In this document: positions 49,321 to 60,349 of the stretch, one piece after another
Layout: each line of letters opens with the position of its first letter
Numbering within the stretch: position 1 is the first letter of the stretch
NCBI GenBank assembly: GCA_027186245.1
Contig: CP114489.1
Location: 3,665,501 to 3,729,500, forward strand
Origin: Coriaria nepalensis
Taxonomy: Eukaryota; Streptophyta; Magnoliopsida; Cucurbitales; Coriariaceae
Direction of reading: 5' to 3'
Length of the DNA: 64,000 bases
Notes under the pieces: model-generated
The model's input: only the letters and a program-made list of their open reading frames with translations
What the model was told of the DNA's origin: nothing
Databases searched by the model: none
Translations under genes and position numbers: made by a program

Positions 49321-50883
49321 TCACATTTTCGAAGGCAATAACAATTTTGTGGTAGAATCTTTCCCGCTCTCTGTCTCTTCAGACCTTTGCTTTTGAAGTT
49401 TCATTTTCACTTGGTAGAGGATCTTGTGAACTTCATTGAAATGAGGACTCGTTGCATTTCTCGTATTCTCAACCCACAGTTGAACTTTTTTGTGTGGGCC
49501 TAGAATTCTAGTACGATCCTTCTCATCCAAAACCTATATCCAATTAAATTAAGTGATTATCACTTACTCTCTCTAGCACGATTTGTTTTCATTAGAAAAG
49601 AAAGATAACAATGAAAGATACAATTAAGCATTAATTGTATATAACGGAGTACCTCTAGTTGCATAATTTCACAAACAAGGCTAAGATCTGCTATGGATGG
49701 TTTGAAGCTGCCTAGCAAGAAAGGCCCTTTTCCTTTGAGCCAAACAGACTCTATCTTTGACAGAGCTGAGGTCAATAGTTTCTCAGCCTCAATAGCTGCT
49801 TGAGGGTTCATTCGAATGCCAAGTGCCGAACCCCATATAGTATGTAGAAGAAAAGTGGCTGGAAACGAGAAGTATCATGAATCAAAAACATGGTTGATTA
49901 CAATGGGTAAAAGGGAAACAAATAAAAATAAAAATAAAAAACTAGATAAAAATAAAAACAGAAATGACATTCAAGTGAACTCACATGAACCACGACGTAA
50001 GTTAGAATGGTGCCAATCTAATACTGAGTGTATTCTAGCTCTCAGAGAGAGATCGGATGGATACCTAACAGAATGAGTGGAAGCTTTTGTTAAGAGATAT
50101 TGACATATAGGGTGAGTTGAATTGAGTATACGGAAATTGAACTTACCAATGGTCTGCTACGCCAGGAAAAGCGCAAGAAAGATAGATTAGGATTGCATGG
50201 CTGTCAAATATAAAAAGAATTGAACAAAATCAGACTAATTACAAAGACAGTTTAAAGAAACACAAGAGAAATAGTTCATCGACAAATACATCATAATATG
50301 TATTTGTATCCAAATTCATCCCCACAATAGGGTTTCCATCGAGAATGAGCAATTAAGCAAATGCGCGATAATAAATTTTGAAGAAAAATACTGTCAATAC
50401 CTCTCAAACAGTTTAAATCTTCCATCACATATAGCTGGAATTTGTGACATTGGATTTACCTCTGAAATTATACCAACAAAAAAATTAGGGAAAAATAAAA
50501 ACATGCTGGCCGATAAGGTAAGAAATAGAATAAAATCCAATCATTTAGATCCTCATTTATTCCCATTCTATCAATTTCCAGGCGTATACACATATTATAG
50601 ACTTTACCTTTGAATTCAGGAGTCAAGTGCTGACGTTTGGCTAACTCAATCCTTACTTCCTCAAACTCAATCCTGTTCATCCTATTAGAACCATTTGAAA
50701 GAAGATTCAAATCCAAAGAGACATCGGAACAAGATATAGATTATCAGTAACCAATCATGGAGCTAATAAGTTCAGCAAAATTTAACCAAAAGAATGATGG
50801 AAACAGCATTTGAATTACTTGCAGAAAATTAATACGGCACGAGACGGCTGTGACATGCGATCAGCAAATACTTTCAACTTCAT
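49321..50883 (-). CDS. GSTT: Theta-class glutathione S-transferase with SKM tail (250 aa)
   Basis: Seven minus-strand exons join in frame: 50883-50819, 50681-50608, 50461-50401, 50200-50147, 50064-49985, 49858-49653 and 49533-49321. The start MKLKVFADRMSQPSRAVLIF is the theta GST thioredoxin fold, with S11 as likely catalytic serine. Further motifs are EVNPMSQIPAICDGRFKLFE, HAILIYLSCAFPGVADHW, SVLDWHHSNLRRGS and IADLSLVCEIMQLEVLDEKD. Theta GSTs have glutathione peroxidase activity on organic hydroperoxides. The product ends PSKM, and SKM is a plant-type peroxisomal targeting signal, as in Arabidopsis GSTT members. The first exon was placed by the conserved start and a good GTAAT donor; several exons are too short to appear as long open frames. 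Confidence 0.9.
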
Positions 50884-52362
50884 TTTCTTCTTCCTTCTCC
50901 CTCTCTCTCTCTCTCTCCCCCCTTCGCCCGTAATTTGCTGTAATAAACTAAAGAGAGGAAGACGACTGAGGAAGATCCTTAAGGATATTGGATAAACCCC
51001 CCCCCCCCCCCCCCCCACACCTAAAAAAAGGAAGTTAAATGAATTCCTGGGCCCATAACCAAGCCCAAAATAAATAAATAAAACAACCGCTGTAACGTGT
51101 TGAGCTTGCGCACCTTCCTAGATTTAAACGACAGCGTGTAGGTACGTCAACGACGGTGCTGTAATTGGTATCCCCGTGGGTGAATCGTGGCCATTTAAGT
51201 CGAATGTCAGTCCAATAATCAGGAGGCCGTGCATTATTTATTTTTGTTCACTCTTTTTTATGTATATCTTGTTATATAAATCTGAGTTGTTTTTATAAAT
51301 TTAATTATTAAAATATATGATATGTGAAAAAAAAAAATTAAAAAAAAAATTAAAAAAATATATCTATATATATAAATTGATTGAAATATAATTAATTTAT
51401 ATATTGTATTTTTTTTTATAATTATGGCTAATTATTCTTAATTTTTTAAAATACGATGGTCAAATTGAATTTTTTGTTTAGACCGAGTTCTGATTTAGAC
51501 CGATTTTTTGGTTCAGATAAAAATATGTGAGATCTCGATCAATAGTCTGAGAATGACATTTCATAGATCTCACATGCAGACTGATAACTCAGTCATGTTT
51601 TTATCATTAAAAACTTAGAACTCGGTTTAGACTGGAAACTAGATTAAGTATTCGGTCTAAAAATATAGAAACATGTTTCTTTTTTAGTTCTCGGTTTAGA
51701 TCGAATTCTATCTTTTTAGATCGAGAACTCAATCTAGATCAGGAACTCGATCTGGACCGAAAACTTCATATAGTCATCATATTTAGAGAAAATAAGAGGG
51801 ATTAATCGCAATCGTAAAAAAATATAATTTATAAATTAGTCGTATTTCAAACAATTTATTTTTTATCCTCTTTCTCTTTCTTATCACTTAGCATGTATTT
51901 TAATAATTTAGATATATAATTACGGCCAAAATTTGTACAAAAATAGACAATGACAACGGAACAAAAATTAAGTCCATTCTCTTCTTTGGTTTGCTTCGAT
52001 TTTCAAGCAAAAGATGGATCCATTTCCCAAGCAACTATTGAACAATCTTTATGAATAATCTACTTAGATTCAATATATATATATATATTAGAAATTTAGA
52101 TGTAACTTTATATTTTCTTGTTCATGATTATTAGGAAAAAAAAAAGGTTTCGAAATTGAATGCGCTTCCTGTTTTAGTTTAGCCAGTTACAGTTCTGACC
52201 GTTTACATTCTCACCGTTTTTCGTTTTTAGGAGCAGGCTCTTTCTCTTGTCTTGTAATAACTAGTAATAAAGAAAAGTTAGTTTATATGGTTAATGCAAA
52301 AAGTAATTATTAATTTTTTTATACAAAAATATATAAATAAATAAATAGAAAAATGGCGCAGT
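50884..52362. other. GSTT promoter side and AT-rich spacer
   Basis: Contains the CT-rich leader of the GST gene, a run of 20 C at 50997-51016, and from 51240 AT-rich DNA. Around 51480-51780 phrases such as GACCGAGTTC, ACTCGGTTTAGAC and GAACTCGATCTGGACCGA recur as a loose degenerate repeat in both orientations. No gene is supported. Confidence 0.5.
50997..51016. repeat. Homopolymer of 20 C
   Basis: Twenty consecutive C residues, about 115 bp upstream of the GSTT start codon on the minus strand (20 G in gene orientation). Runs of this length are rare in an AT-rich genome, are prone to length errors, and can form G-quadruplex structures. Confidence 0.95.
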
Positions 52363-52482
52363 TTGCTGAGAAGGAGCGTTGGGGTTTGGAGTCAGAAACT
52401 GAAAGCCAAAAAGGACGCTGTTTTTGCACTCGTTATCGGAGACACTCTTCTCCGTGAGCCAGACTACCCCCTGTTTTCGGTA

Positions 52483-52514
<32 letters not shown>

Positions 52515-52560
52515 AACACGCTTTTGTGCTGCATTGCTATTTCTCTCTGTTATTTGTAGT

Positions 52561-52591
<31 letters not shown>

Positions 52592-53680
52592 ATCTACAGT
52601 TTGAAATTTCCGTGAGCTTTTCTAAAGCTGAAAGAAGAAGCTAGTTTTGAACGGTAAGTTCCATTTTCCTCTACTTTCGTCCTAGCTGCTAGTTGGCTAG
52701 CTTCCTGCTCTATGTCAGTTTCTCCTCTCTCTCTGGTTCGACCTTTTTTTTTCCTTCAAATTTTCTTACCGTTGAATGATGTTTTTTTTTCCCCATGAAG
52801 TAAGCAGCTCATGTTTGGAGTTTAGAAGTCGGTTTTCTTGTCGAGAAGAGAATCGGAGATCCAAGTGTTTCGTGTAAGTTTTTTCTTCTTTCTCCGACCT
52901 TTCTATTTCCTTTTTCTTTCAGTTCAAGTACTTTTTTTCTTATCTCTTTGATTCTTCGATTTGTTCTCCTTTTTTCCTTTTGGAGCTAAAAGTTTTGTGA
53001 TTTCGTTAACTTTATGAATCTCTTAACGACTTCCGGCAGCGACAATTTTTTTCTGTTACTTTTTTTTTTCTAAATCTTTAGTTTAGCTGTTTTCATTTCC
53101 CCATACGTTCGAATTTACGTATAATATTTTCTGTGCAAGATTGAAACGTTTGTTTGTTTGCTGAGAAAATGAAAGAAAATAAACACTTCTCGATTTCCCA
53201 TCATTTCTCGGAACAATGGATCTCACACGTGTCAACTTCTTGTTAGGCATTAACTCTCTTCTGAAATTTACGTATTCGAAGCTCACATGTGTTTGGCGTA
53301 GTTCAAGGATCTAGGCTTGAACTCGAAGATTAGTGTTTCTCTTTTATATATTCCCGGTAGATTTATTTTTGCACATGATACTGAGAACAAAAGGATGTGA
53401 CCTGTTTGCTAGTCCCTTGAAAATGGACACTGACTTCATGCTAAGACTTGTTCTTGGATTCTTCTCTGGCAGTCTAAATTATTTAGATCTGAGCTTCGTC
53501 TCTTGCAGTTTATGCCCTTTTTTTTAAATGAATATATTTATATCTGTGTGTCTGAGGTACGTTTCCTGTTTCTTCTACTCGTAGTTACTTGCAAGTTGCA
53601 ATTGCCTCATCAATTATTCTCTTCTTTTCAGGTACTGTGAATTATCCTTATTTTCTCCAACAGATCACCTGCACTGACAT
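52363..53680 (+). promoter_or_regulatory. Probable 5' leader of the MCTP gene, with introns and CT runs
   Basis: The stretch is pyrimidine-rich, with CT runs at about 52490-52515 and 52561-52592, and carries repeated donor/acceptor-like junctions (for example GGTAAGTTCC near 52652, TGTAAGTTTT near 52873 and TTTTCAGGTACTG near 53629). It is low in ATG-opened conserved frames. The CDS that follows is intronless, and related MCTP genes often place introns in the 5' untranslated region, so this is best read as a spliced leader. Exact exons cannot be fixed by eye. Confidence 0.45.
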
Positions 53681-56600
53681 ATGAACATGAGCAACCTTAA
53701 GCTTGGGGTGGAAGTGGTTAGTGCCCACAATCTTTTGCCTAAAGATGGACAGGGTTCATCCAATGCCTTTGTGGAGCTTTACTTCGATGGGCAAAAGTAT
53801 CGCACAACTATCAAAGAAAGAGACCTCAGCCCTGTTTGGAATGAGAGCTTCTACTTCAGCATCTCTGATCCTTCCAACCTCCACTATCTTGGTCTTGATG
53901 CCTACGTATTCAATAATGTGAAAGGTACTCACTCCATGTCCTTTCTCGGGAAGATTAGTCTCAGCGGGAGTTCATTTGTTCCCCATTCTGATGCTGTTGT
54001 TCTGCATTACCCTTTGGAGAAGCGTAGCATCTTTTCACGAGTGAGAGGAGAACTTGGTCTTAAAGTTTATGTTATTGATAACCCCTCGATCAGGTCATCT
54101 ATCTCTACTCCTGATGCTGAGAACCTAGCAAGTAAGCATCCAGACTTAAACCATGCTCAGGAAAAAACAATTATGAATCCCATGACAAACACTTACTACA
54201 AAGATAGAGCCACTCCAGTTCGGCACACTTTTCACCATCTCCCTCATCCGGATCACCAAAAAGATGAGCATCATTCCTCTACTCCAGCTGTTTCCCACCA
54301 TAATTCAACAAAGTATGGAATTGACGAGATGAAATCTGAACCTCAGCCTCCAAAGATAATCCGAATGCACTCTGGATCGGCATCACAACCTGTGGATTTT
54401 GCCCTTAAGGAGACAAGCCCGTTCCTAGGTGGAGGAAGAGTTGTTGGAGGTCGTGTTATACATGGAGATAAGACAGCAAGTACTTATGATCTGGTTGAAA
54501 AGATGCATTTTCTGTACGTCAGAGTTGTTAAGGCTCGTCACCTACCCGCTATGGATGTTACAGGCAGTCTTGATCCATACGTTGAGGTGAAAGTTGGAAA
54601 CTATAAAGGTATCACAAAACACTTTGAAAAGAATCAAGAGCCAGAGTGGAACCAGGTATTTGCTTTTTCAAAGGAACGGATGCAAGCTTCAGTTCTGGAA
54701 GTTGTAATAAAGGACAAGGATCTGCTCAAAGATGATTTTGTGGGTATTGTAAGGTTTGACATTAATGAGGTACCGATACGAGTTCCACCAGATAGTCCAC
54801 TCGCTCCGGAGTGGTATAGACTTGAAGACAAGAAAGGTGAGAAAGTAAAGAGCGAGCTTATGCTTGCAGTCTGGATTGGCACCCAAGCAGATGAGGCTTT
54901 TTCCGATGCATGGCATTCTGATGCTGCCACTCCTGTTGATAGCACACCAGCTTCTTCCACATTAATCCGTTCCAAGGTCTATCATGCACCAAGGTTATGG
55001 TATGTACGTGTTAACGTCATAGAGGCACAAGACTTGATTCCAACGGATAAGACTCGTTTCCCAGATGTGTATGTTAAGGCCCAAATTGGAAACCAGGTTT
55101 TGAAAACCAAGACTAGTCAAGCCCGTACTCTCAGCCCACTGTGGAATGAAGATCTTCTGTTTGTTGCAGCTGAACCTTTTGAAGATCATCTCATTCTTTC
55201 AGTTGAAGATCGTGTAGCCCCTGGTAAGGATGAGATCATAGGGAGGGTGATCATACCGTTGAGTGCTATGGACAGACGTGCAGATGATCGCATGATATAT
55301 TCAAGATGGTTCAACTTGGAAAAACCCATTGCGGTAGATGTAGATCAGTTGAAGAAAGAAAAATTCTCTATGCGTATCCATCTTCGGGTTTGTCTAGATG
55401 GAGGTTATCACGTACTTGATGAGTCCACTCATTATAGCAGCGACCTTCGTCCCACTGCAAAACCTCTCTGGAAGCCACCAATCGGGGTTCTGGAACTCGG
55501 AATATTGAATGCTGTAGGGCTTCACCCGATGAAAACCCGAGACGGAAGAGGTACGTCAGACACTTACTGTGTAGCAAAATACGGCCATAAATGGGTCCGT
55601 ACACGTACCATAGTTGACAACCTATGTCCAAAGTACAACGAGCAATACACTTGGGAGGTTTTTGATCCAGCTACAGTACTTACAATAGGTGTATTTGATA
55701 ACAGCCAGCTTGGAGAAAAAGGGTCAAGTGGTAACAAGGATTTGAAAATCGGTAAGGTTCGAATTCGTATTTCTACACTTGAAACGGGCCGTATTTACAC
55801 GCACTCTTATCCTTTACTTGTGCTTCACCCTTCTGGTGTTAAGAAGATGGGAGAGCTGCATTTGGCTATAAGATTCTCTTGCACTTCCTTTATGAACATG
55901 CTTTACATCTACTCAAAACCACTCCTCCCCAAAATGCACTATGTGAGGCCCTTTAGTGTTATGCAGCTAGACATGCTCCGCCACCAGGCCGTCAACATTG
56001 TGGCTGCTCGGCTCGGTCGAGCCGAGCCACCATTGCGAAAAGAAGTAGTCGAGTACATGTCTGATGTGGATTCTCATCTATGGAGCATGCGTAGAAGCAA
56101 AGTGAATTTCTTCCGGTTAATGTCAGTTTTTTCGGGATTATTTGCAGTGGGAAAATGGTTTGGAGATATATGCATGTGGAAGAATCCAATTACAACTGTT
56201 CTTGTCCATGTCCTCTTTCTCATGCTAGTCTGCTTTCCGGAATTGATTCTCCCTACAGTTTTTTTGTACATGTTCCTTATAGGGATATGGAACTTCCGGT
56301 ATAGGCCCAGGTACCCTCCTCACATGAACATTAGAATCTCTCAAGCCGACGCAGTTCATCCTGACGAGCTAGATGAGGAATTTGACACATTCCCGACCAG
56401 CCGGAACCCAGACCTGGTGAGAATGAGATATGATAGGTTGAGGAGTGTGGCAGGCAGGATTCAGACAATGATAGGTGATGTGGCAACACAAGGGGAGCGG
56501 TGTCAGGCATTGTTAAGCTGGCGGGACCCACGTGCTACAACCATTTTCCTCACATTTTGCCTTGTGACTGCAATAGTTCTATATGTGACGCCTTTACAGG

Positions 56601-56719
56601 TTATAGCTGGTTTGGCCGGGTTTTGGACTATGCGGCATCCGAGATTCAGGCATAGGTTGCCAGCTGTGCCGATCAACTTCTTCCGTCGGCTGCCAGCTAG
56701 GACAGATAGTATTCTATGA
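53681..56719 (+). CDS. MCTP: Multiple C2 domain and transmembrane region protein (MCTP), 1012 aa
   Basis: A single intronless frame of 1012 residues. Four C2 domains are visible: C2A at about 5-125 (KLGVEVVSAHNLLPKDGQG), C2B at about 275-400 (FLYVRVVKARHLPAMD, GSLDPYVEVKVGNYKG), C2C at about 436-565 (WYVRVNVIEAQDLIPTDK) and C2D at about 603-740 (GVLELGILNAVGLHPMKTRD). The C-terminal 'phosphoribosyltransferase C' region (from about 840) holds two membrane hairpins, roughly 836-872 and 953-982. MCTPs tether the ER to the plasma membrane at plasmodesmata and guide proteins such as FT through them; C2 domains bind anionic lipids and, in part, calcium. Length and N-terminal C2A fit the MCTP7 type rather than FTIP1 (which lacks C2A). 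Two ATGs (MNMSN) are possible starts. Confidence 0.93.
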   Translation: MNMSNLKLGVEVVSAHNLLPKDGQGSSNAFVELYFDGQKYRTTIKERDLSPVWNESFYFSISDPSNLHYLGLDAYVFNNVKGTHSMSFLGKISLSGSSFVPHSDAVVLHYPLEKRSIFSRVRGELGLKVYVIDNPSIRSSISTPDAENLASKHPDLNHAQEKTIMNPMTNTYYKDRATPVRHTFHHLPHPDHQKDEHHSSTPAVSHHNSTKYGIDEMKSEPQPPKIIRMHSGSASQPVDFALKETSPFLGGGRVVGGRVIHGDKTASTYDLVEKMHFLYVRVVKARHLPAMDVTGSLDPYVEVKVGNYKGITKHFEKNQEPEWNQVFAFSKERMQASVLEVVIKDKDLLKDDFVGIVRFDINEVPIRVPPDSPLAPEWYRLEDKKGEKVKSELMLAVWIGTQADEAFSDAWHSDAATPVDSTPASSTLIRSKVYHAPRLWYVRVNVIEAQDLIPTDKTRFPDVYVKAQIGNQVLKTKTSQARTLSPLWNEDLLFVAAEPFEDHLILSVEDRVAPGKDEIIGRVIIPLSAMDRRADDRMIYSRWFNLEKPIAVDVDQLKKEKFSMRIHLRVCLDGGYHVLDESTHYSSDLRPTAKPLWKPPIGVLELGILNAVGLHPMKTRDGRGTSDTYCVAKYGHKWVRTRTIVDNLCPKYNEQYTWEVFDPATVLTIGVFDNSQLGEKGSSGNKDLKIGKVRIRISTLETGRIYTHSYPLLVLHPSGVKKMGELHLAIRFSCTSFMNMLYIYSKPLLPKMHYVRPFSVMQLDMLRHQAVNIVAARLGRAEPPLRKEVVEYMSDVDSHLWSMRRSKVNFFRLMSVFSGLFAVGKWFGDICMWKNPITTVLVHVLFLMLVCFPELILPTVFLYMFLIGIWNFRYRPRYPPHMNIRISQADAVHPDELDEEFDTFPTSRNPDLVRMRYDRLRSVAGRIQTMIGDVATQGERCQALLSWRDPRATTIFLTFCLVTAIVLYVTPLQVIAGLAGFWTMRHPRFRHRLPAVPINFFRRLPARTDSIL

Positions 56720-58118
56720 CTTGGATTTCTTACTGGAAAATTAACTTACAAGGTACTTCGGTCCAACCTGTTTTAGCTGATTGTCTTCCTTCTTGTTTTC
56801 GCAATTTATTAAACCTGAATATAATCTAAGGGATTCTATTAAACTTTAGTAGTTGGAAAATTATCTTTCTTCCAGTTTTGATTCGCTTTATGCAGACATG
56901 ATCATAGATCGTCCACAAATCATCCTTCTTCCAGTTTTGATTCGCTCTTTATGATTTCATATGATTTATGTAAGCAGAACATGATCATGGGCTCCATGAT
57001 AAGACAAGTTCGTTGACTTCTGGTTTTTTAAAGTTTTATTGTTCCTTAAAAATGTCAAAACAGCATGATCACATGCTCCTTTGATCGAGGACAAATTTGA
57101 TTTCTTTATAAGCATCATTAGTCAAATACTTAAAGACTGATTAACAAGGTCAAGTTGCATACCGACCGATCTATATAATATTTAGACAAACATTAAAGCC
57201 ATAATCTAAGACCACGTGTTCGTGTTGGGGAAAATTTCATGGGATGATTTTAGGAGGTCTAAAAGTAATTATAATCCTTTATGGGGGACTAATTTTCTTA
57301 AAGCTTCATCAAATGCAAAACCCGATTAAGCTCTTGATCGAAAGCTATGAAACACTGAAAATATAAAATGGGTAATATATTAATATCATATTTATATCAT
57401 ATATTTATATTTTTACGATATATATTTAATATATTATATGCTATATCAAAAAATAATAAAAAATAAAATAATTTTTGATACTTTTCAATATTTTAATGAT
57501 ATTCCGTTAATAATAATCGATATATCTCGATACTTTATAATATTTCTAGAAGTAAAAAGAATATATTTTTAAAAAATTTAGTTTATTTAATAAATAATTT
57601 AAAAGTGAAAAAAAAATTAACAAAATATATATTTATTTTCTTATATCTCCTTAACTTTCTAAACTCTAATCTATAACTTTCCTTTCAAATTTTACTTTTA
57701 TTTTTTTTATTCATTTAACTCTTACCTTTCTTTTCTTGGCATCCATTCAATTTCGCATTTATATATTTTCATATGATATTTTGATTTATTTTGATAGTCT
57801 TTTAAAGAAAATTAAAATAATTATATATAATATTAAATCTTAATAATATTTTAAAGAACTCTTGAATATAACATATATAATTTATAATATAATTTATAAT
57901 TTTTCAAAAACATTTAAATAGTATCGTCAGATAATTGATATTTATATACTTTATTTTTATTAAAAAAATTAAATACATGCAAAAATTATATAATATTTAT
58001 TTTAAAAATTTTAAAAATTAAAAATTATATTTAAAAAAATAAATTATTATTTTATATATCATATCCCTAAATTTATATGCTACCATCATCTTTTCACTTG
58101 ATGGTACACATAAATTTC
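56720..58118. other. 3' flank of MCTP and AT-rich spacer
   Basis: About 600 bases of 3' flank with a repeated phrase (TCTTCCAGTTTTGATTCGCT at about 56869-56888 and again at about 56928-56947), followed by very AT-rich DNA from 57370 to 58090. No gene is supported. Confidence 0.5.
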
Positions 58119-58216
58119 GAACCACTACGTGTGTGAAAAGCAGATTCACATTTCAATAGTAGGCCCAAACCACTACGTGTGTGAAAAGCAGATTCACATT
58201 TCAATAGTAGGCCCAA
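58119..58216. repeat. 48-bp tandem duplication in the GPX6-like promoter
   Basis: The 48-bp unit starting ACCACTACGTGTGTGAAAAG at 58121 is repeated perfectly from 58169. Each copy carries an ACGTGT core, which resembles an ABRE or G-box half. The pair ends about 230 bp before the first GPX start codon. Confidence 0.95.
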
Positions 58217-58445
58217 TATCGGGCCCACAAAGACAAAGTTTTCCACCCACGGAAACTTACTTATATTGGCCTGCTCTCTGTTCCTTCCTCCTCCTCTTCA
58301 GTGCACCGTTCCTTCCCCAAAAAGGAAATAATAATAATAATAATAAATCTGTCTCACGTCGTTATCCAATTCGAGTAAATCCTGTAGGAACCTCAAATTT
58401 TCATTTCATCTTATTTCGTTTTTCTTTACTTTGCGATTGAATACC

Positions 58446-59784
58446 ATGGCTAGTCAATCTAAGGCTGGATCAGTTCACGATTTCACCGTCAAGGTTACCT
58501 TCTTCCCATCCTTGTATACGAGTTTCTATCTTACTGAGCTTTTATTATTCTTTTATTTATTTATTTATTTTTTTTCTTTTTGGGTATGTAATTGCTTTTG
58601 TTTTGATCTGAAATTTGGGAGCTTTGTTTTGGTGCGATTTTTTTTTTCTTTGGCCCGAGTGCAGAAGGAAGTTGAATTTTATTTTATTTTATTTATAGGG
58701 AAAAGTAAATTTTAAAGCATCAGAGTAGTGTGAATTTTTTATCTCGACTGATTCATTGCTTACCTAGAAATGCTATATCAGATTAGAAACAACCTGAAAT
58801 CCTTTTTTTCCCTGTTTGTTTTACAGGATGCTAGAGGGAATGATGTTGATCTAAGCACTTACAAAGGAAAGGCCCTCTTGATTGTTAATGTTGCATCACA
58901 ATGGTATTACCTTATATTTTGTTTTTTCTGATTGATTGTTTAATTTCTCAAGAAAAGATTCAGTGTTGAATTCACAATTCAAAATTGTAGTTGGTAGTTT
59001 GGTTAAACTGGAGTTTGCTAAATTCTGTTAAGACAGAGACCGTAAACCAGAGTTTTCTTCTTTTTCTGGAATTTTTGAAACGTTGAAATTTTGATGCAGT
59101 GGCCTGACTAATTCAAACTACACAGAGCTGAGTCAGGTCTATGAAAAATACAAAAACCAAGGTTAGTTTTTTTCAACTTTCCCTTTATTCCTTACTCTGT
59201 TTATCTCTTTCTCTGTCTCTCGCTCTCTGATGCATTATTATATATATATATATATATAATCTGATTCACCTTTCCAGGATTGGAGATTCTAGCATTCCCA
59301 TGCAACCAATTTGGAGCTCAAGAGCCAGGAAGCAACGAGCAGATTGTAGAATTCGCATGCACCCGTTTCAAAGCGGAGTATCCCATTTTCGATAAGGTCC
59401 AAATTCTCTTCTCGAGAGTAGTTGGGTTTTGTCTTATAACCCCAATATAAGCAAATTGGTTAAAATTAGGATTTTTGTGCTTCGTAGGTGGATGTTAATG
59501 GGGATAAAGCTGCTCCATTGTACAAGTTCTTAAAGTCAAGCAAAGGTGGCCTTTTTGGAGACTCTATCAAGTGGAATTTCTCCAAGTTTCTTGTCGATAA
59601 AGATGGAAACGTTGTGGACCGTTATGCCCCTACCACATCCCCTCTCAGCATTGAGGTAAAGTAAAGCAAAATCCAAGCTTCTCTCGAAACTGGGTCGAGC
59701 TTTGAGGAACTAAATTTGATGTTCGTTGTAATGTTTTTTGTGTATTTGCAGAAGGATATCAAGAAAGTTCTAGGAGTTGCTTGA
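58446..59784 (+). CDS. GPX6: Thioredoxin-dependent glutathione peroxidase, GPX6-like (168 aa)
   Basis: Exons 58446-58493, 58827-58903, 59100-59161, 59278-59396, 59488-59655 and 59752-59784 join in frame to 168 residues. Peroxidatic Cys is C42 (NVASQCGLTN; the codon is TGT, so cysteine, not selenocysteine), followed by FPCNQFG (C71), the resolving Cys C90 (FACTRFK) and KWNFSKFLV. Plant GPXs reduce lipid and other hydroperoxides with thioredoxin. There is no N-terminal extension ([16 protein letters not shown]), so this copy reads as cytosolic, unlike the organelle-targeted long GPX6 form; an upstream in-frame extension was not seen. The sequence [20 protein letters not shown] resembles GPX6. 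Next to the second GPX gene in the same direction, with 565 bp between. Confidence 0.93.
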
Positions 59785-60349
59785 AATCTGTAGACTGGAT
59801 GGCTCTTCCTCTCCTTACTTACATAAATAAATTTGAGGAGATTACGCCATTTAGATGAGCTAATGTAATAAAACATCTTTCACTATGGCTGTTAAAAGTA
59901 CCTGAGTTTGGTTAATAGAGTTACTAGTAGCTTTTCATGTGGAATGGAGGGATTACCTACCTGCAAGTTTCTGCCGATTTGAAGAAACAAAATTTGGGTT
60001 GACATTTAAACCTATGATCCTATCATCACTTAAGAATATTGCTTGCATCAACATTAATTAATCCAAAATCTTTTGGCCCAGAAAAATATATAAATATACG
60101 GAAAATAATCGAGAAAATGGCTGTTACATACTCCTTCACTTGAAATCTGACACGTGTAAGCAGATAAATGCATTAGGAGTTATTGCCTTACTATAGTGTA
60201 AGGTTACGGTAGGAAGCTCTTCCTATAGAGTGCCTTCTATCAGTGGTGAGTTCGTTCCGTCCTTTTACTCTATAGTTTATAAAGCTCCTCTGCTCTGCTC
60301 TCTCCTCTTTTCTTCTCTTGCTTCTTTAGTTTCTTACCCAGATCTTAAA

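Noticed and set aside
52363..52644. 93-codon plus frame MLRRSVGVWSQKL
   Set aside because: It runs through CT microsatellites in the probable spliced leader of the MCTP gene and has no conserved motif.
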